64,000 nucleotides of DNA, taken from NCBI GenBank assembly GCA_963930655.1, contig OZ005605.1, positions 19,227,501 to 19,291,500 of the forward strand. The letters run 5' to 3'. A program made the translations under genes and the position numbers. Below the pieces are notes generated by a model. That model had not been told where the DNA came from and made no database searches. It worked only from the letters and a program-made list of their open reading frames with translations. The stretch comes from Myrica gale (taxonomy: Eukaryota; Streptophyta; Magnoliopsida; Fagales; Myricaceae). Positions 12,617 through 23,873 of this stretch are shown piece by piece (positions within the stretch are counted from its first letter, which is position 1; every line of letters starts with the position of its first letter).

Positions 12617-13727
12617 TCTCCCACTCATCCACATTAGTGTCATCCCTACAATTGTCTCATTTTGAACTCTTATCTCGTCATCCTTACATACTGGAAATGA
12701 AGCGTGCGACCTGACGAGAAAGCATAGGGTAGGAGGGCTATATCAAGTTACCATCTTACTAACATAGCACCTCACTCAAAAATATCTCGTCCATGCCCCA
12801 AACTATTTGATCACACTAGATCGAGTCTCTTTAATCCCTTATAAGCATCAAAGCTTAAAGCAACACTCGATCTTACATCATATAATATGCTCATGACTGT
12901 GTCAACACAAATTGACATAATCGTCCGGACAATGAGCCATAAAATAAAGGTGTGTATCCATAATAATTTTCCCTAGACACTCAAGTCAATTTGTTTCTAC
13001 TTGACCGCTTTCCTAGACATGCTCCGCGAGACCGTATAAATCGTGGTCCTAAGAAAACATGCTAAAGTAGCGTCATCGAGTATCCACTTCACGACATAGT
13101 TCCAGGTTCAAAGGGCACAGAGTAGACCTTCAATAGGTCTATAATGGCTCACATAGTGACGGAACAGGGATTCTCATCTATCACTCCCTCAATTGGTCGG
13201 CAATAACACATACAGTATGAAATGTATGCTACGGCGGAGCTCCCACTTAAATGGGCTTGTCACACTCTAACGCCGTACGAATCTTGATCTAGTCGACATG
13301 AAGGCGCACTAATCTGAGTGTCTTACTACAATCGCTCGTCAAACGCCTGTATAAGATCTCACATTCGGCTTTATTCAGGTTTCATGAAGTTTCGTGTATC
13401 CTTCATGTGCGACTTTGATAAGTCTCATCTTAGCCCAGCTAAGGCGACATTCTTAAAATAATCTTGCACGTTACTAAAACGTCAAGACAATTACTTGTTC
13501 GCTTTCTAAGCGCCAAATTAATAATTTTGTCTCATCCTACTCGCTATCCAAGCGCTAGGGTGATCATCCATGTGAGTGGATCGATCATAAACTGGTGACA
13601 CATCAACAATATGTGCTACAAAGTATCAATTAAAACACAATGTGTATGAAAAAATGAACAATATCATTAATTCAAAAGATACCTCTTATTACAAAATGTA
13701 AAATGAGATATCCATAAACAACATATA
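12617..13727 (-). other. 3' untranslated region of copia element A
   Basis: About 1.1 kb lies between the RNase H stop and the 3' LTR. No open frame of note was seen. Confidence 0.7.
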
Positions 13728-16700
13728 TCAAATCCTACGAAGTCCCAAACTCCTAACATGAGTCTGAAAAATATCTCTAGCAATAGCCTTTATAAGCGGG
13801 TCGGCTATCATCTTGCTAGTGGAAATATGTTGTAGGATCACCTCTCCACGCGCAACAATGTCACGAATGTAGTGATAACGAATGTCAATGTGTTTGGTCT
13901 TTCCATGGTATTTGGGATCCTTAGTATATGCTAAAGCCGTCATACTATCACTATATATCTTAACGACTTCATCTACAAGAGCCGTAACAGATAGGCTCTG
14001 AAAGAATCTCCTCAACCAAACAGCCTCTTGTACTGCTGCTGAACAAGCAACATACTCAGACTCCATCGTGGACAAAGCTATACATGATTGTTTCTTGCTG
14101 CACCAAGAGATGGTTCCTGCACTAAGTAGAAATGCGTAACCCGTAGTGGATTTACGTTCATCTTTGTCGCTAGCCCAATCAGCATCACAATAACCTCTCA
14201 ATCTCATATCTCCACCCTGATAGCAAAGAACAAGATCCGAAGTCCCACGCAAATATCGAAAGATCCTCTTAACCGCTTGCCAATGAACAGGTCCAGGGTT
14301 ACTTTGATAACGACTTACCATACCTACTGCAAAACAAATGTCCTGTCGAGTACACATCATAGCGTACATCAGACTTCCAACTGCATTCGCATGGGGAACC
14401 CTAGCCATTTTAATCTTTTCCTCATCACTCTTAGGACAATTATCAAGGCTCAATGTATATCCCTTTTCGATTGGAGTGTCTACGGGTTTCGAATTATGCA
14501 TATGAAAACGTTCTAGAATCCTCCTGACATATGTCTCCTGAGACAATCCAAGAAGCTTCCTAGATCGATCTCTAAAGATCTTGACTCCAAGCACAAAATT
14601 TGCCTCACCCATGTCCTTCATCTCAAAAGTAGAGGACAACCACCCTTTGGTGGCGACAATCATGTCTAAATCATTTCCAGCTAACAAAATGTCATCTACA
14701 TACAACGACAGGAGCACAAAGCTCTTTCCTGTATGTTTGACATACACACAATGGTCCTCTTCCAACATTTCAAAGCCAAACAAAGTGATGACCTCATGAA
14801 ATATGAAGTACCACTGTCTAGACGACTGTTTAAGACCATATATGGAACGTTTGAGCCGGCATACTTTGCGCTCTTTTCCCTGAGCCTCAAAGCCAACAGG
14901 TTGATCCATGTAGATCTCTTCGTCTAGTTCTCCATTGAGAAATGTTGTTTTCACATCCATTTGGAAAAGTTCCAAATTTAAGGATGCAACTATAGCTAGA
15001 ATGAGGCGAAAAGAAGCAATTCTCACCACTGGGGAGAATGTTTCTTCATAGTCTATACCTTCTTTCTGGGTATAACCTTTCGCCACGAGACGGACCTTAT
15101 ACTTATCAATCGATCCATCTGCCTTGCGCTTAATTTTTAAGACCCATTTGTTTCCAATGGTCTTACGCCCAGGCGGAAGATCAACTAATTCCCACACTTG
15201 GTTCTTTGCCATTGAACTTATCTCGTCCCTCATAGCAACCAACCATTCATTTGAGACAGGTGAAGCTAATGCTTCCTTATACGAAGCAGGTTCATCAGGG
15301 TCATACGGAGCACACATGAAAGATTCCCCTTCAATCTCAAATCGACGACGGGGAATAGTTCCACGTTCGCTTCTTTGTATCTGAGACCCTTCTGAGTCAT
15401 TCACTAGTGGTACACTCCCACTTACTGGTATACTCCCACTAGGAGCTAAGTCACTACAAATCTCTCTGGTGATTTCAGGATGAGATACAAAATCCCCACC
15501 TGCACCAGAAGATGATGTGACCCCTTCCAACTCTTGTAACTCAAACAGTGAAAGACTTTGCTTTGCTTCACCAATATCTGGAAAATCACTCTCAATGAAT
15601 GTGACATCACGCGACTCTATCTAAGTCATTCCTTCATTGGGATGTTCACCAAACATCACGTATTCCTTTGAGCTTTCAGAGTATCTTATAAAGATATGTT
15701 TGTTAGCTCTAGGGCCTAGTTTCCCGAACTTATGGGAAGTGCTGTGAACAAATCCCGCAGAACCCCAAGGCCGCAAATGCTCCAAAATAGGTTTTGCGTC
15801 ATTCCAAGATTCATATGGGGTGTTAGGAACTGACTTCGAAGGCACTCGGTTGAGGATGTAGGCAGCAGTAAGAAGAGTATCCCCCTAGAAAGATATTGGG
15901 AGGTTGGCCTGCGCCATCATCGATCTAACCATTTCTAATAAAGTACGATTCCTTCTTTCTGCAACACCATTTTGTTGCGGAGTTCCAGGAATTGTTAATT
16001 GCCTGCGTATACCTTTTTCCTCACACAGTTGCTGAAACTGAGTGGATAGATATTCCCGACCCCGATCAGTGCGAAGAATTTTTAAATTCCTCTCTTTCTG
16101 ATTCTCAACCTCTGCCAAAAAACGTTTGAAGCAATCCAATGCTTCATAGCGATGGGAGATCAGATAAACGTAACTGAAACGAGAATAATCATCTATCAAG
16201 GTGAGGAAATAAGATGCGCCATGACGTGCCTTAACGTTCATAGGTCCGCAAATGTCTGAATGGATTTATTCTAGAGGATGAGATGCCCTAGGTGCCTTAC
16301 CAAAAGGTTTTCTACATGCTTTACCGACTAAACATGACTCACACACAGGGCTTATATTACCGAGAGGCCCCAATAGGCCTTCTCTAGCTAGTCGAGCCAT
16401 TCTATCTTTTCCTATGTGTCCTAGTCTAGCATGCCATTTCACAGAGTTAGAAATAACATCATCATTATCAGCAACGTAAGAAATAGAGGAACGTTCCAAA
16501 TCCAACATAAAGAAACCATTATTTAAAAAACTTTATCCATACAAAGCCTTATTCAAATAAAAATCCATCTGTGGCCCATCAAAATGAAAACTGAAACCAA
16601 GGTCTAACATAGAAATAACTGAAAATAGATTACATTTAACACCAGGTGCATAGAGCACATCATGAAGAAGTAACGTACGTCCCAGACGCATCTTGAGTTG

Positions 16701-16961
16701 AAAAATTCCAACTCCCAATACTTCTTCTCTCGTTCCGTTACCCAAAATAACGTACTGGTTTCCTGCTGGTAGTTTTCTGTAATCTACAAAGCCAACTCGA
16801 TCTCTCGCTACATGTTTGGTTGCTCCTGTATCTACAATCCATTCAGGGATCGAGTCAGCAACGTAAACATGTGAACAAACAAAAGTAAGGAGAGAGTTTG
16901 GGTTCAGATGGTACCTTCTTCGGCTCAGTGCACTCACGAGCGAAGTGACCCTTCTGACCAC
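13728..16961 (-). pseudogene. Copia element A pol: protease, integrase, reverse transcriptase, RNase H with four in-frame stops
   Basis: One frame reads from about 16961 to 13728 and is interrupted by stops near 16533, 16266, 15885 and 15621. Protease: WIVDTGATKHV (about 16830). Pre-integrase zinc finger: CESCLVGKACRKPF, and HARLGH upstream. Integrase: HSDICGPM..., LRTDRGREY and QQNGVAERRNRT, giving the D,D,E residues. RT: KWVLKIKRKADG and YVDDILLAGND (about 14690). RNase H: YCDADWASD, KKQSCIALSTMESEYVA and KHIDIRYHYIRD. The stop at 15885 replaces the conserved Trp after LPISF. The longest intact piece is 600 aa (RT/RNase H, 13728-15530). Confidence 0.95.
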
Positions 16962-17766
16962 AGTTATAACATTTCATCTTGGTCTTATCTTTCTTGCCAG
17001 CGCTCTTGCCTCTGCGACGCTTTTCAGTCTTTTCATTCTTTGGCCCAAGACCATTTGTTGTACCAGTTGATTTCTCAGCCGCTTTGCGCTTAGGCCTAAA
17101 TGTCTTGCGTTGCCCACCTTGGGCAACAAGCGCGGTTGGACGGTTGGCTCCCAGGCGCTCCGCCTCCAGCTCTAAATGGCGAGAAATATCAACAAATGTC
17201 TTGATATTCTCACTATGAGTCAACACAAGTTTCATTTGCCCCCATTCGGACTCTGGCAGTGAACGTATCACAGCTTGAACTTGCTGCTCATCGGTGAGAT
17301 TAACACCTGCAGCCTTCAGATCATGGATCAAGGCAGACATGTTTCTCAGATGGACTGTCATGGTATGCTTCGGGTCCATAACATACTGCTCAAACCTCAA
17401 GGTAAGAGCACGCAACCTAGTTGTAGATGTACCCCCATAAGTAGCTTTCAGTTGGATCCACATTTCCTGGGCAGTTGAGTAGTTTTCAAACTCTCCTATC
17501 AGATCATTGTGCATGCTGCTTAACATAGTAAAGCGCACACCTATCCTTTTTAGCCCAGGCTTTGTGAGCCTCAATGTCCCATCTTTAGGTTGGGACATAC
17601 TTGAGGTCAGATTTTCCAAAACTTCATGTTCATTCAGCAGGTATTGTATCTTTCTGTGCCACATGTCATAATTAGTACCGTCCAATTTCTCTCCCTTGGT
17701 CAGGTCAGCAACTACACTTTTTGTGGTCATTTCACTACATTCAATGCACGATTTTGACATTAGCAC
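16855..17766 (-). pseudogene. Copia element A gag, frameshifted before protease
   Basis: A 303-aa frame with the UBN2/gag signatures NYDMWHRKIQYLL and a single CCHC zinc knuckle (CYNCGQKGHFAREC, about 16930-16975) preceded by a Lys/Arg-rich stretch. Copia normally fuses gag and pol in one frame; here the frames differ by one, so a single-base indel lies between the knuckle and protease (about 16870-16925). Translation may start at the second Met, MTTKSVV (17730). Confidence 0.9.
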
Positions 17767-18181
17767 ATATTAAAAATTTATTCCAAAATCCTAACTGGAC
17801 CATTAAATTCTTTCCTACATAATGAGATCGAAAATTTCGCTATGCTAGTAATCATCTCCCATAATGTAAGTTAGAAAGAAATATCCAATTGACTTTTAAA
17901 TAAAATTCACGAATTAAACATATTTAATTCAATTGCATAACAAATATGCATAACAATTTATTATGAATAAATAACAAATCATATTCACATTCATGCTAGA
18001 AATAATTATACACATAATATAATAAATTTATAACATGCACATTGAATAAAATCTATAATTTTAAAAACAATATGGTCATTTATTTAAACGAATTAAATAA
18101 AACAGTAAATAAAAATATTTACAGAAATTACCTCATTTACTTAACAATATTATGGTAAAAACAATAGCATATTGTAACATG

Positions 18182-18250
18182 AGCCACTGTGGCTCAGTGG
18201 TCGGCTCATGTCATGGCCAGCCTTGCGTGAGGGGTTCGAACCCCTTCTGC
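18182..18250 (+). repeat. tRNA-like A-box/B-box pair (possible SINE head) inside the copia A leader
   Basis: TGGCTCAGTGG (18190-18200) fits the pol III A box. GGTTCGAACCC (18233-18243) fits the B box, about 33 bases further on. The strand is opposite to the retroelement. Flanking sequence does not give a complete tRNA cloverleaf, so a tRNA-derived SINE head is more likely than a tRNA gene. No target-site duplication was found to delimit it. Confidence 0.5.
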
Positions 18251-18454
18251 GCCCAAATGTTTTCGTTTTTCAGTTTTTTTTTGACCGCCCAAACTTATTG
18301 GGCTTATCCTATCTGGGCATGGTAAAAAATAGCCCAGATTGTTAAAAAAAAATTTGCCCAAACAAATTGGGGCTTTTTCTTTCCGGGCTTTTAACAAAAA
18401 ACAGCCCAAACGTAAAAAAAAAACTTGTCCAGGTCTTTAAAAAAATAAATTGCC

Positions 18455-18860
18455 CAACTAATGGGCCGGGTAGGGCTTGGGAAGCTCTACCCGGTTGGCC
18501 CAAGCAGGCGACCCGGGGATCTTATCCCTGGGCGCAGCTTTAAGCTCCTTGGAGAGGGAGCTGCGGCCAGCAGTGCTGGCCGCCGTCAGCCGTCGGCTGG
18601 CCACGTCCGGCCAGCCATAGGCCGGACGCTTACCGGCCGTTCCAGCGGGGGCCACCGCGAAGCCTTCCGGTGCGCGGGTGGCCGCCGATTGGCAGCCCTC
18701 CCACCCACTCGTGTGATACACGGGTGTGTACTTCTGGAGGTGTCTCCGCCTCCCAGGCGGAGACCTCCTCAGATCTGCTGCTGGGAGGAGCAGCGCCGGT
18801 CAAGCCAGGCGGCAAGCCACCATGCCGCTGGCCACTTTTCCTCTTCTCTTCACAGTTCAT
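18455..18860. repeat. GC-rich, hairpin-prone block in the copia A leader
   Basis: The block has strikingly higher GC than the AT-rich leader on both sides. It contains short inverted repeats, for example AGGTGTCTCCGCCT (about 18738) pairing with AGGCGGAGACCTCCT (about 18756). It also has repeats of GGCCGG/CCGGCC type. Upstream of it (18250-18460) are several copies of a GCCCAA motif between A/T runs. Overlapping open frames occur on both strands but look compositional. Origin is unknown. Confidence 0.5.
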
Positions 18861-19289
18861 TTTGCGTTTTCAAGATGAAAAAACAGGTTCAAACAGATCT
18901 AAAAAAAAACAAAACACCAATGCGAAAACAAATTTCAAAGGGTATAGCATTAGATCTAATCCACAAACGTAAAGCTAGAGAAATTAAAAAATCTCACTTC
19001 ATTGTGATTTTTCAAGAAACAGCTCCATGTTACGAGAAAAACAAATTGTTCAGCTTTCAATATTATTAAAACTGAAAAACATGCATTGCATATTCTTGTA
19101 CCGAACAAAGAACAAATTCCCGATCCTTTTCATTCATAATTTAAAAACATATTTTAAATCATTTATAACATATTTTTAACATGCTCACATATATTTCAAT
19201 ATTAAACAAATTAAATTGAAATAAAACAAACATGTTATTCAATCATCATAGATTAAACATGTTATACGGGGCGAAAATAAGCTAACCTT

Positions 19290-19302
19290 GCTCCGATACC
19301 AA
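19290..19302 (-). other. Primer binding site of copia element A (initiator tRNA-Met)
   Basis: Read on the minus strand directly after the 5' LTR: TTGGTATCGGAGC. This matches the standard TGGTATCAGAGC copia primer site with one mismatch. Confidence 0.85.
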
Positions 19303-19753
19303 TGTTAGATTTTGCTTAAACGGAGTGGGTATCCGAAATACCTTGTGCGAAATCTCCGGTTTGCAGGAATATTGGTCGCTCGTCTTACAGCCCCACGATC
19401 AACGTTCCACGAATCTCGAACAATGCTCTCAAGTCGTTCAGGAGTCTACCAGAGTCTCCTTGTGAATTCCACGCTTCAGATCCAAGGCTAAAAGATGGAA
19501 GCCTGATGCCTTGAGTTAAAGTTCTTCCCTGTGAGTGTTTAGAAATATGTCAATTGATTTTTCTCACCAAGTTTATTTTCTTAAATAAACACATAGGAAT
19601 CTCACACAGAGAATCCTTAGGAGATAAATCAGCTAAGTTTGAATTCAAATAGAGATCTACATAAGATCTTCAGTTTTAACTATAATTCAAACTCTAGCTT
19701 TTAAATTTAAACTCACATGTGGATGCACCCATGTGTCATGGGATTTTCCAACA
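19303..19753 (-). repeat. 5' LTR of copia element A
   Basis: 451 bp, TG...CA ends on the minus strand, adjacent to the PBS, with TSD ATATA at 19754-19758. Confidence 0.95.
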
Positions 19754-19758
19754 ATATA

Positions 19759-21344
19759 TATATATGAAATAATACTTTTGAGTCTGCCCATCAGCCCAAT
19801 TAGGTCTGATCATGGGATAAATTGGGCCTGGGCCTGGACTGCAATTCAAGCGTGACAGCTTCAATTTCAGTTCGGGAATCATAGTACAGAATCTTTTCAT
19901 GTGCACAAGACCTTAGAGAATCCCTTAGGATTTAGGAGTTGGGATCTTCCAATCAGAGGGCAGTGAATGTTGTAAGCTACCGACTTTGAGTGAGAATGTA
20001 TAAAAATCACGGTTCAATCCACTTTGATTGAGATTTCGGAAACTTAGGCTATGTTTGATTTTGAAATATTTTTTATATTTGTTTTATTGAAGGTGTATAA
20101 ATTCTCTTGGGATTGATGAAAAATTTATTAAAAGTCGTTGAAATTTATAAGAAGTTATTGGAGTTTGTAAAAAAATATTGAAATTGATGAAAAAATGATT
20201 GCAATTTTTTTTTAGAATTAGCCAAACATAACCTTAAATTGCTCGGGGATGCCAGCAAGCATGCCCAATGTGGACTTTTCTAGGGTTTTTCATTATTGTC
20301 ATTACCATATTTTAGATGCGGTCGGCCGCTTTGAGTGAAAATTGGAAATGACACCAGCTTGGAATCTAAGCTGAGAGAAATTTCCTAATCTCTGACAACT
20401 TAATTTAGTGGAAGATATATATATATATAGCTTTAGTTTCCAAATGTTATTCCAAATTCGTGGTAAGGATAATATTTAAGATTTGTATGGTTTGGTTGCA
20501 TTGTCTTATGTTTAATTTATTCTAAGATTAAATTGGCGACTTAAGTAGGGAAGTCGTGAGTGATAGATTCTTACGCTAGTCTCTCCCTAATTTATTTGTA
20601 CATTAGATGAGTTCTAATCTATATCGATCACACGAAAAAAAAAATACATATGATACAAATAGTGAACTTAACGCTAGTCACTATTGACTTCTAAAATGAT
20701 ATTCAAGCATTAATAAATACGATCTGATTTTTATTAATAATTAATAAGTATTGTTTAAGCAATATAATGACGTTCTTAACTCAATAAAAATAATATTATT
20801 CTTCCCTTTAATATTCTTATTAAGATTAGGACTGCATCCGATGTCCGGTAATTAACTCCTAAAGGATACATCCGAATTTAACCCTTCCCAATGATCATAG
20901 GAGTTCTTTTAACAGTAAGTAAACCAGCCCATTCTTAAAGAAAAAAGGCAAAGGGCAAAAGCATTTCCTGATCGCGGCAACCACTAAAGTGGTTGTCGGA
21001 ACATGCGGACCCTGTATTTCTTTTCGTCCGCGGAACTGGCGTCTAACTTTGGTCTCAGCGATTTCCATGGCTAACTAAACAAGAACCCATGAAAAAAAAT
21101 TAAATATTGGGGAAGATTGTATAAAGGGGGGAAAAATTGTGGTGCTCTGTTTGCACTTGGGGCGGGGCAGTCTTTTAGGCCTCTAACTCTAAGCTGGGAC
21201 GTACCTTTAACGTAAGATAATCATGAATTTGCTTAGAATTGGTCTATGTTCCAAATGAGGCTATAAAAATCTCATTAAAAAGCTGGCATGAAAGAGAAAA
21301 ACCAACCAAATATTGGAGAATAAATAGAAAACAATGCTTCGAAC
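19759..21344. other. Intergenic AT-rich stretch
   Basis: No gene is supported. 20047-20236 has weak inverted ends, GGCTATGTTTG and CAAACATAACC, and could be a small hAT-like MITE, but no matching 8-bp duplication is visible. A short TA run occurs near 20417-20430. Confidence 0.4.
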
Positions 21345-21563
21345 TCAGGGGAAAGTGTACACAATGCTGTGCTGCTGAAGTCTAATGGATTTAGTCCACC
21401 TAAAAGTTTCCAACCCAAGAGCTGTTAATGCTAAAACTCCGAGAATTACCACATAAACCCATTTGAACTCTTCAGCTTGACCTTGATTAGTGATCCCCAC
21501 TAAAGTGTTTACGATTATCAGTGCAATTACTGCATACCCAAGAGAATGGTGGTATATCTCCCA
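21345..21563 (-). pseudogene. Cytochrome b561/DOMON-type 3' exon relic
   Basis: A 72-residue frame ending in TGA reads WEIYHHSLGYAVIALIIVN, a hydrophilic loop, then a second hydrophobic helix VYVVILGVLALTALGLE and a basic tail. In the DOMON/cytochrome b561 family the motif W-x-x-Y-H-H-S-x-G-Y followed by two helices is the end of the transmembrane domain, including a haem-ligand His. Nothing upstream on the minus strand (21564-21784) continues the family in frame, so this appears to be an isolated exon remnant. An expressed longer gene with unusual splicing cannot be excluded. Confidence 0.6.
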
Positions 21564-22690
21564 GCACCATCACTGGAGCCTTGAATAGAAGTGGCATGCA
21601 ATGGGGCCACCATGTCTTCAACATTGGAGTCAACTTGCCCTGCATCAATTCCTCTCCCCGTTTGTCCGAGAGAGAGGCCCCCATTGCAGGAACTGGCTTC
21701 GGCAGAGACAGAATACTTGAGGGGAAACAACATACTAAGAAGCATAAGGCAACTGGAAGTCATTGTCTGTATTCCAAGAATTAATGTGGGTGTTATGGAT
21801 CAACAACTTCACTGAAATAAGAATCACAAAATCAAACAAAAATCTCGTTGTGGTGGATGCAGATGCTAACAAAGTGCAACACTATCAATCAAATATCTCA
21901 GCGGATCCAACCAGCTCTGGTCCGATAAATACTTGTTGGACACGATATCATGGCCTACATTTTTGGTTAAGTAGATCTTGGGTGTCAGGAATATGTGCTT
22001 TACTTATGGAAATAGGTAATGTTGTCTGAATTGCTTCAACGGCAATAAAACAATCTGATATTATTCTGTTATGCAGAATAATCTTTTTAGATCTTTTGAG
22101 AGTGAAGAGTGTCGAATATAAATTTGTAGAGCAATTAATTTGGGCCTAAAGAGTTCGGGAATGATGAGTTGTTGTCGCTGTTGGATTCAGTAGCGAAGGA
22201 AATCGTGCTAAAAGACTCGTCTAATTTAGAGACAAGATGACCTCCGCTCTGCCCGCCCGACCCAGTCTTAGCAAAGAGCCTGCAATCCAAGCCCAACCTC
22301 TAGTGAAGCTTAGATCATGCATGCATCTCTATTGGTAATTTGGTCACAAAACATCGTCTTCTAATGATTCTCCATTGACTTTGAGACGGGAAAAAGGTAA
22401 ATAGTAGCGTTGCAAAGTAACCAAAATTCCGGGTTGAATTGGTTGTCTCTGGACATTTTCAATGGGTTTACAGACAGGCTAACTTTCTTTACATGCAATC
22501 AAATGAATTCTTATTAAGCCAAAGTCCGTTAATTTAAAAGCACGCTCGTGAATTAGGACCACCAGAAAATTGTAAGCGTGTATATTCATTTTCCTTTGGT
22601 CAGCTCTGTCACCAATATATAAAAACAAGTGCTTATCAAGGCCTCACCCTCTGATCTCTTCCAATACTCGGTGCTTCGTGATTCAGAGCC
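21564..22690. other. Upstream region of STIG1-like gene 1
   Basis: Small overlapping open frames at 21487-22029 have no recognised features. The promoter-proximal part includes a TATA box (22616-22625). Confidence 0.4.
22616..22625 (+). promoter_or_regulatory. TATA box of STIG1-like gene 1
   Basis: TATATAAAAA lies about 70 bp before the ATG at 22691, a plausible core promoter position. Confidence 0.6.
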
Positions 22691-23299
22691 ATGAAGAAGT
22701 TGCTCAAACTCCTCTTGTTTCTGGCTGCAGCAATACCTATTGTCGCCGCTGTGGATGGAGATGATTATAATGCAGACATGGACATGCAAAGTGAAGTCAC
22801 GTACGCTGAAAGCCAAGAAGCAACTTCTTTACGAGGTGTTAGCCGCTTTCTTGAACATCAGAAGCTGGTAATCAATCTGACTTGCGACAAGTTCCCGCGG
22901 GTTTGTCGTAGCACGGGCAGCCCGGGCCCGGACTGCTGCAAGAAGAAATGTGTTAATGTGAAGACTGATGCCCTGAACTGTAATCAGTGTGGACGCAAGT
23001 GCAAGAAAGGAGAACTCTGTTGCAAGGGAAAATGTGTTAATGTGAAGACTGATGCCCGGAACTGTAATCAGTGCGGACGGAAGTGCGGGAACGGGGGACA
23101 CTGCTGCAACGGAAAATGTGTTGATGTGAAGACTGATGCCCTGAACTGTCATCAGTGTGGACACAAGTGCAGGTACAGGGAAATCTGTTGCAAGGGATCA
23201 TGTGTTAACGCTATGTATGACACAAAGAACTGCGGTGCTTGCAAGAACAAGTGCAAGAAGGGGGATTTATGTGTTAATGGATTATGCAATTATGCATGA
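22691..23299 (+). CDS. STIG1-like secreted cysteine-rich protein with expanded Cys repeat (202 aa)
   Basis: Single exon. Residues 1-20 form a signal peptide (MKKLLKLLLFLAAAIPIVAA), followed by an acidic variable region and the SLRGVSRFL motif found before the Cys domain in this family. The Cys-rich domain starts near residue 65. Residues 87-170 are three consecutive 28-residue units of the form C-V-N/D-V-K-T-D-A-x-N-C-x-Q-C-G-x-K-C...CC-x-G, followed by the terminal unit CVNAMYDTKNC. The paralogue at 32970 has only one such unit, so this copy gained two. STIG1 and GRI-type proteins act in the apoplast: STIG1 in pistil exudate and pollen-tube growth, GRI in cell-death signalling. The role here is inferred from family only. 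Confidence 0.93.
   Translation: MKKLLKLLLFLAAAIPIVAAVDGDDYNADMDMQSEVTYAESQEATSLRGVSRFLEHQKLVINLTCDKFPRVCRSTGSPGPDCCKKKCVNVKTDALNCNQCGRKCKKGELCCKGKCVNVKTDARNCNQCGRKCGNGGHCCNGKCVDVKTDALNCHQCGHKCRYREICCKGSCVNAMYDTKNCGACKNKCKKGDLCVNGLCNYA
22949..23200 (+). repeat. 84-bp in-frame coding tandem repeat, 3 copies
   Basis: Units 22949-23032, 23033-23116 and 23117-23200 all begin TGTGTTRATGTGAAGACTGA and match closely over their first about 50 bases, diverging more in the second half. Each encodes 28 residues with six Cys. The high DNA similarity suggests recent unequal exchange or replication slippage. Confidence 0.95.
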
Positions 23300-23453
23300 C
23301 TTCATCACTCAATAAATTTTGTTGGTGCATCTTAAACAAAACTTGAATAAATAAATGATTAGATGAACTAATAATCATCATAATAGCTTGTTGAATTACA
23401 TTTTAAAAAGGTAAAATTTCGTTTTTTAAGAGTGTTTTAATTGAAAAAACAGG

Positions 23454-23482
23454 GGTCGTGGGGGGGCGGGGAGGGGGGGGGG
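23454..23482 (+). repeat. Poly-G tract (possible G-quadruplex)
   Basis: Long G runs (up to 10) with isolated C, A or T lie about 160 bp downstream of the STIG1-like gene 1 stop. Confidence 0.6.
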
Positions 23483-23732
23483 TTCTCATATCAATAAGAG
23501 AAGAATCTTTAATGTTAATGTACAATTCGATTGTCATTAGACTCAAAATGTGTAATGTAGGATCATGTTCTTAAATGGTATGCCGTTGGAGAGAGAGATT
23601 TGCCAAGCTTTCCGAGTGTGCATGGATCTAAAACAAGACTTCTGGGGTTTAGGTTTTCTATTTCGATTTCTTTTCTGTAATTTCAACATCGAAATTTTTG
23701 TTAGTGTCTGGCTGTCAGCAACACTCTGCAAC

Positions 23733-23873
23733 TGTAATCTGGCTCTGCAAACATGCCCTTAAAGTGATACTTCCTCTATAATCTGGCTCTGCAAACATGC
23801 CCTTAAAGTGATACTTCCTCTATAATCTGGCTTTGCAAACATGCCCTCAAAGCGATGCTTACTCTATAATCTA
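23733..23873. repeat. 44-bp tandem repeat, 3.2 copies
   Basis: Units start at 23733, 23777 and 23821, with a partial fourth at 23865. The shared core is AATCTGGCTCTGCAAACATG. The first two are almost identical and the third has several changes. Confidence 0.95.

Larger units (their letters stand above)
12166..19753 (-). mobile_element. Ty1/copia LTR retrotransposon A, full-length (7.6 kb) but coding-defective
   Basis: The two 451-bp LTRs (12166-12616 and 19303-19753) begin TG and end CA. They differ at about 8 positions by hand count (about 1.8%) and are flanked by the 5-bp duplication ATATA. The element reads on the minus strand: PBS next to the right LTR, gag near 17.7-16.9 kb, then protease, integrase, reverse transcriptase and RNase H down to 13728. 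The pol order (integrase before RT) is that of copia. Gag and pol are separated by a frameshift and pol holds four in-frame stops, so this copy cannot make its own proteins. An unusually long leader (17767-19289) carries a GC-rich block with a tRNA-like box pair. Confidence 0.97.

Noticed and set aside
18182..18250. Functional tRNA gene
   Set aside because: A and B boxes are present, but acceptor and anticodon stems could not be formed convincingly; annotated as SINE-like instead.
18461..19069. 202-aa plus-strand open frame in the copia A leader
   Set aside because: GC-rich composition opens several frames on both strands here; there is no domain and it is antisense to the element.
20047..20236. 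hAT-type MITE with GGCTATGTTTG ends
   Set aside because: Inverted ends are short and no matching 8-bp duplication is visible; noted only as a possibility.
21487..22029. Several overlapping open frames on both strands
   Set aside because: None continues the cytochrome b561 family or shows another domain.
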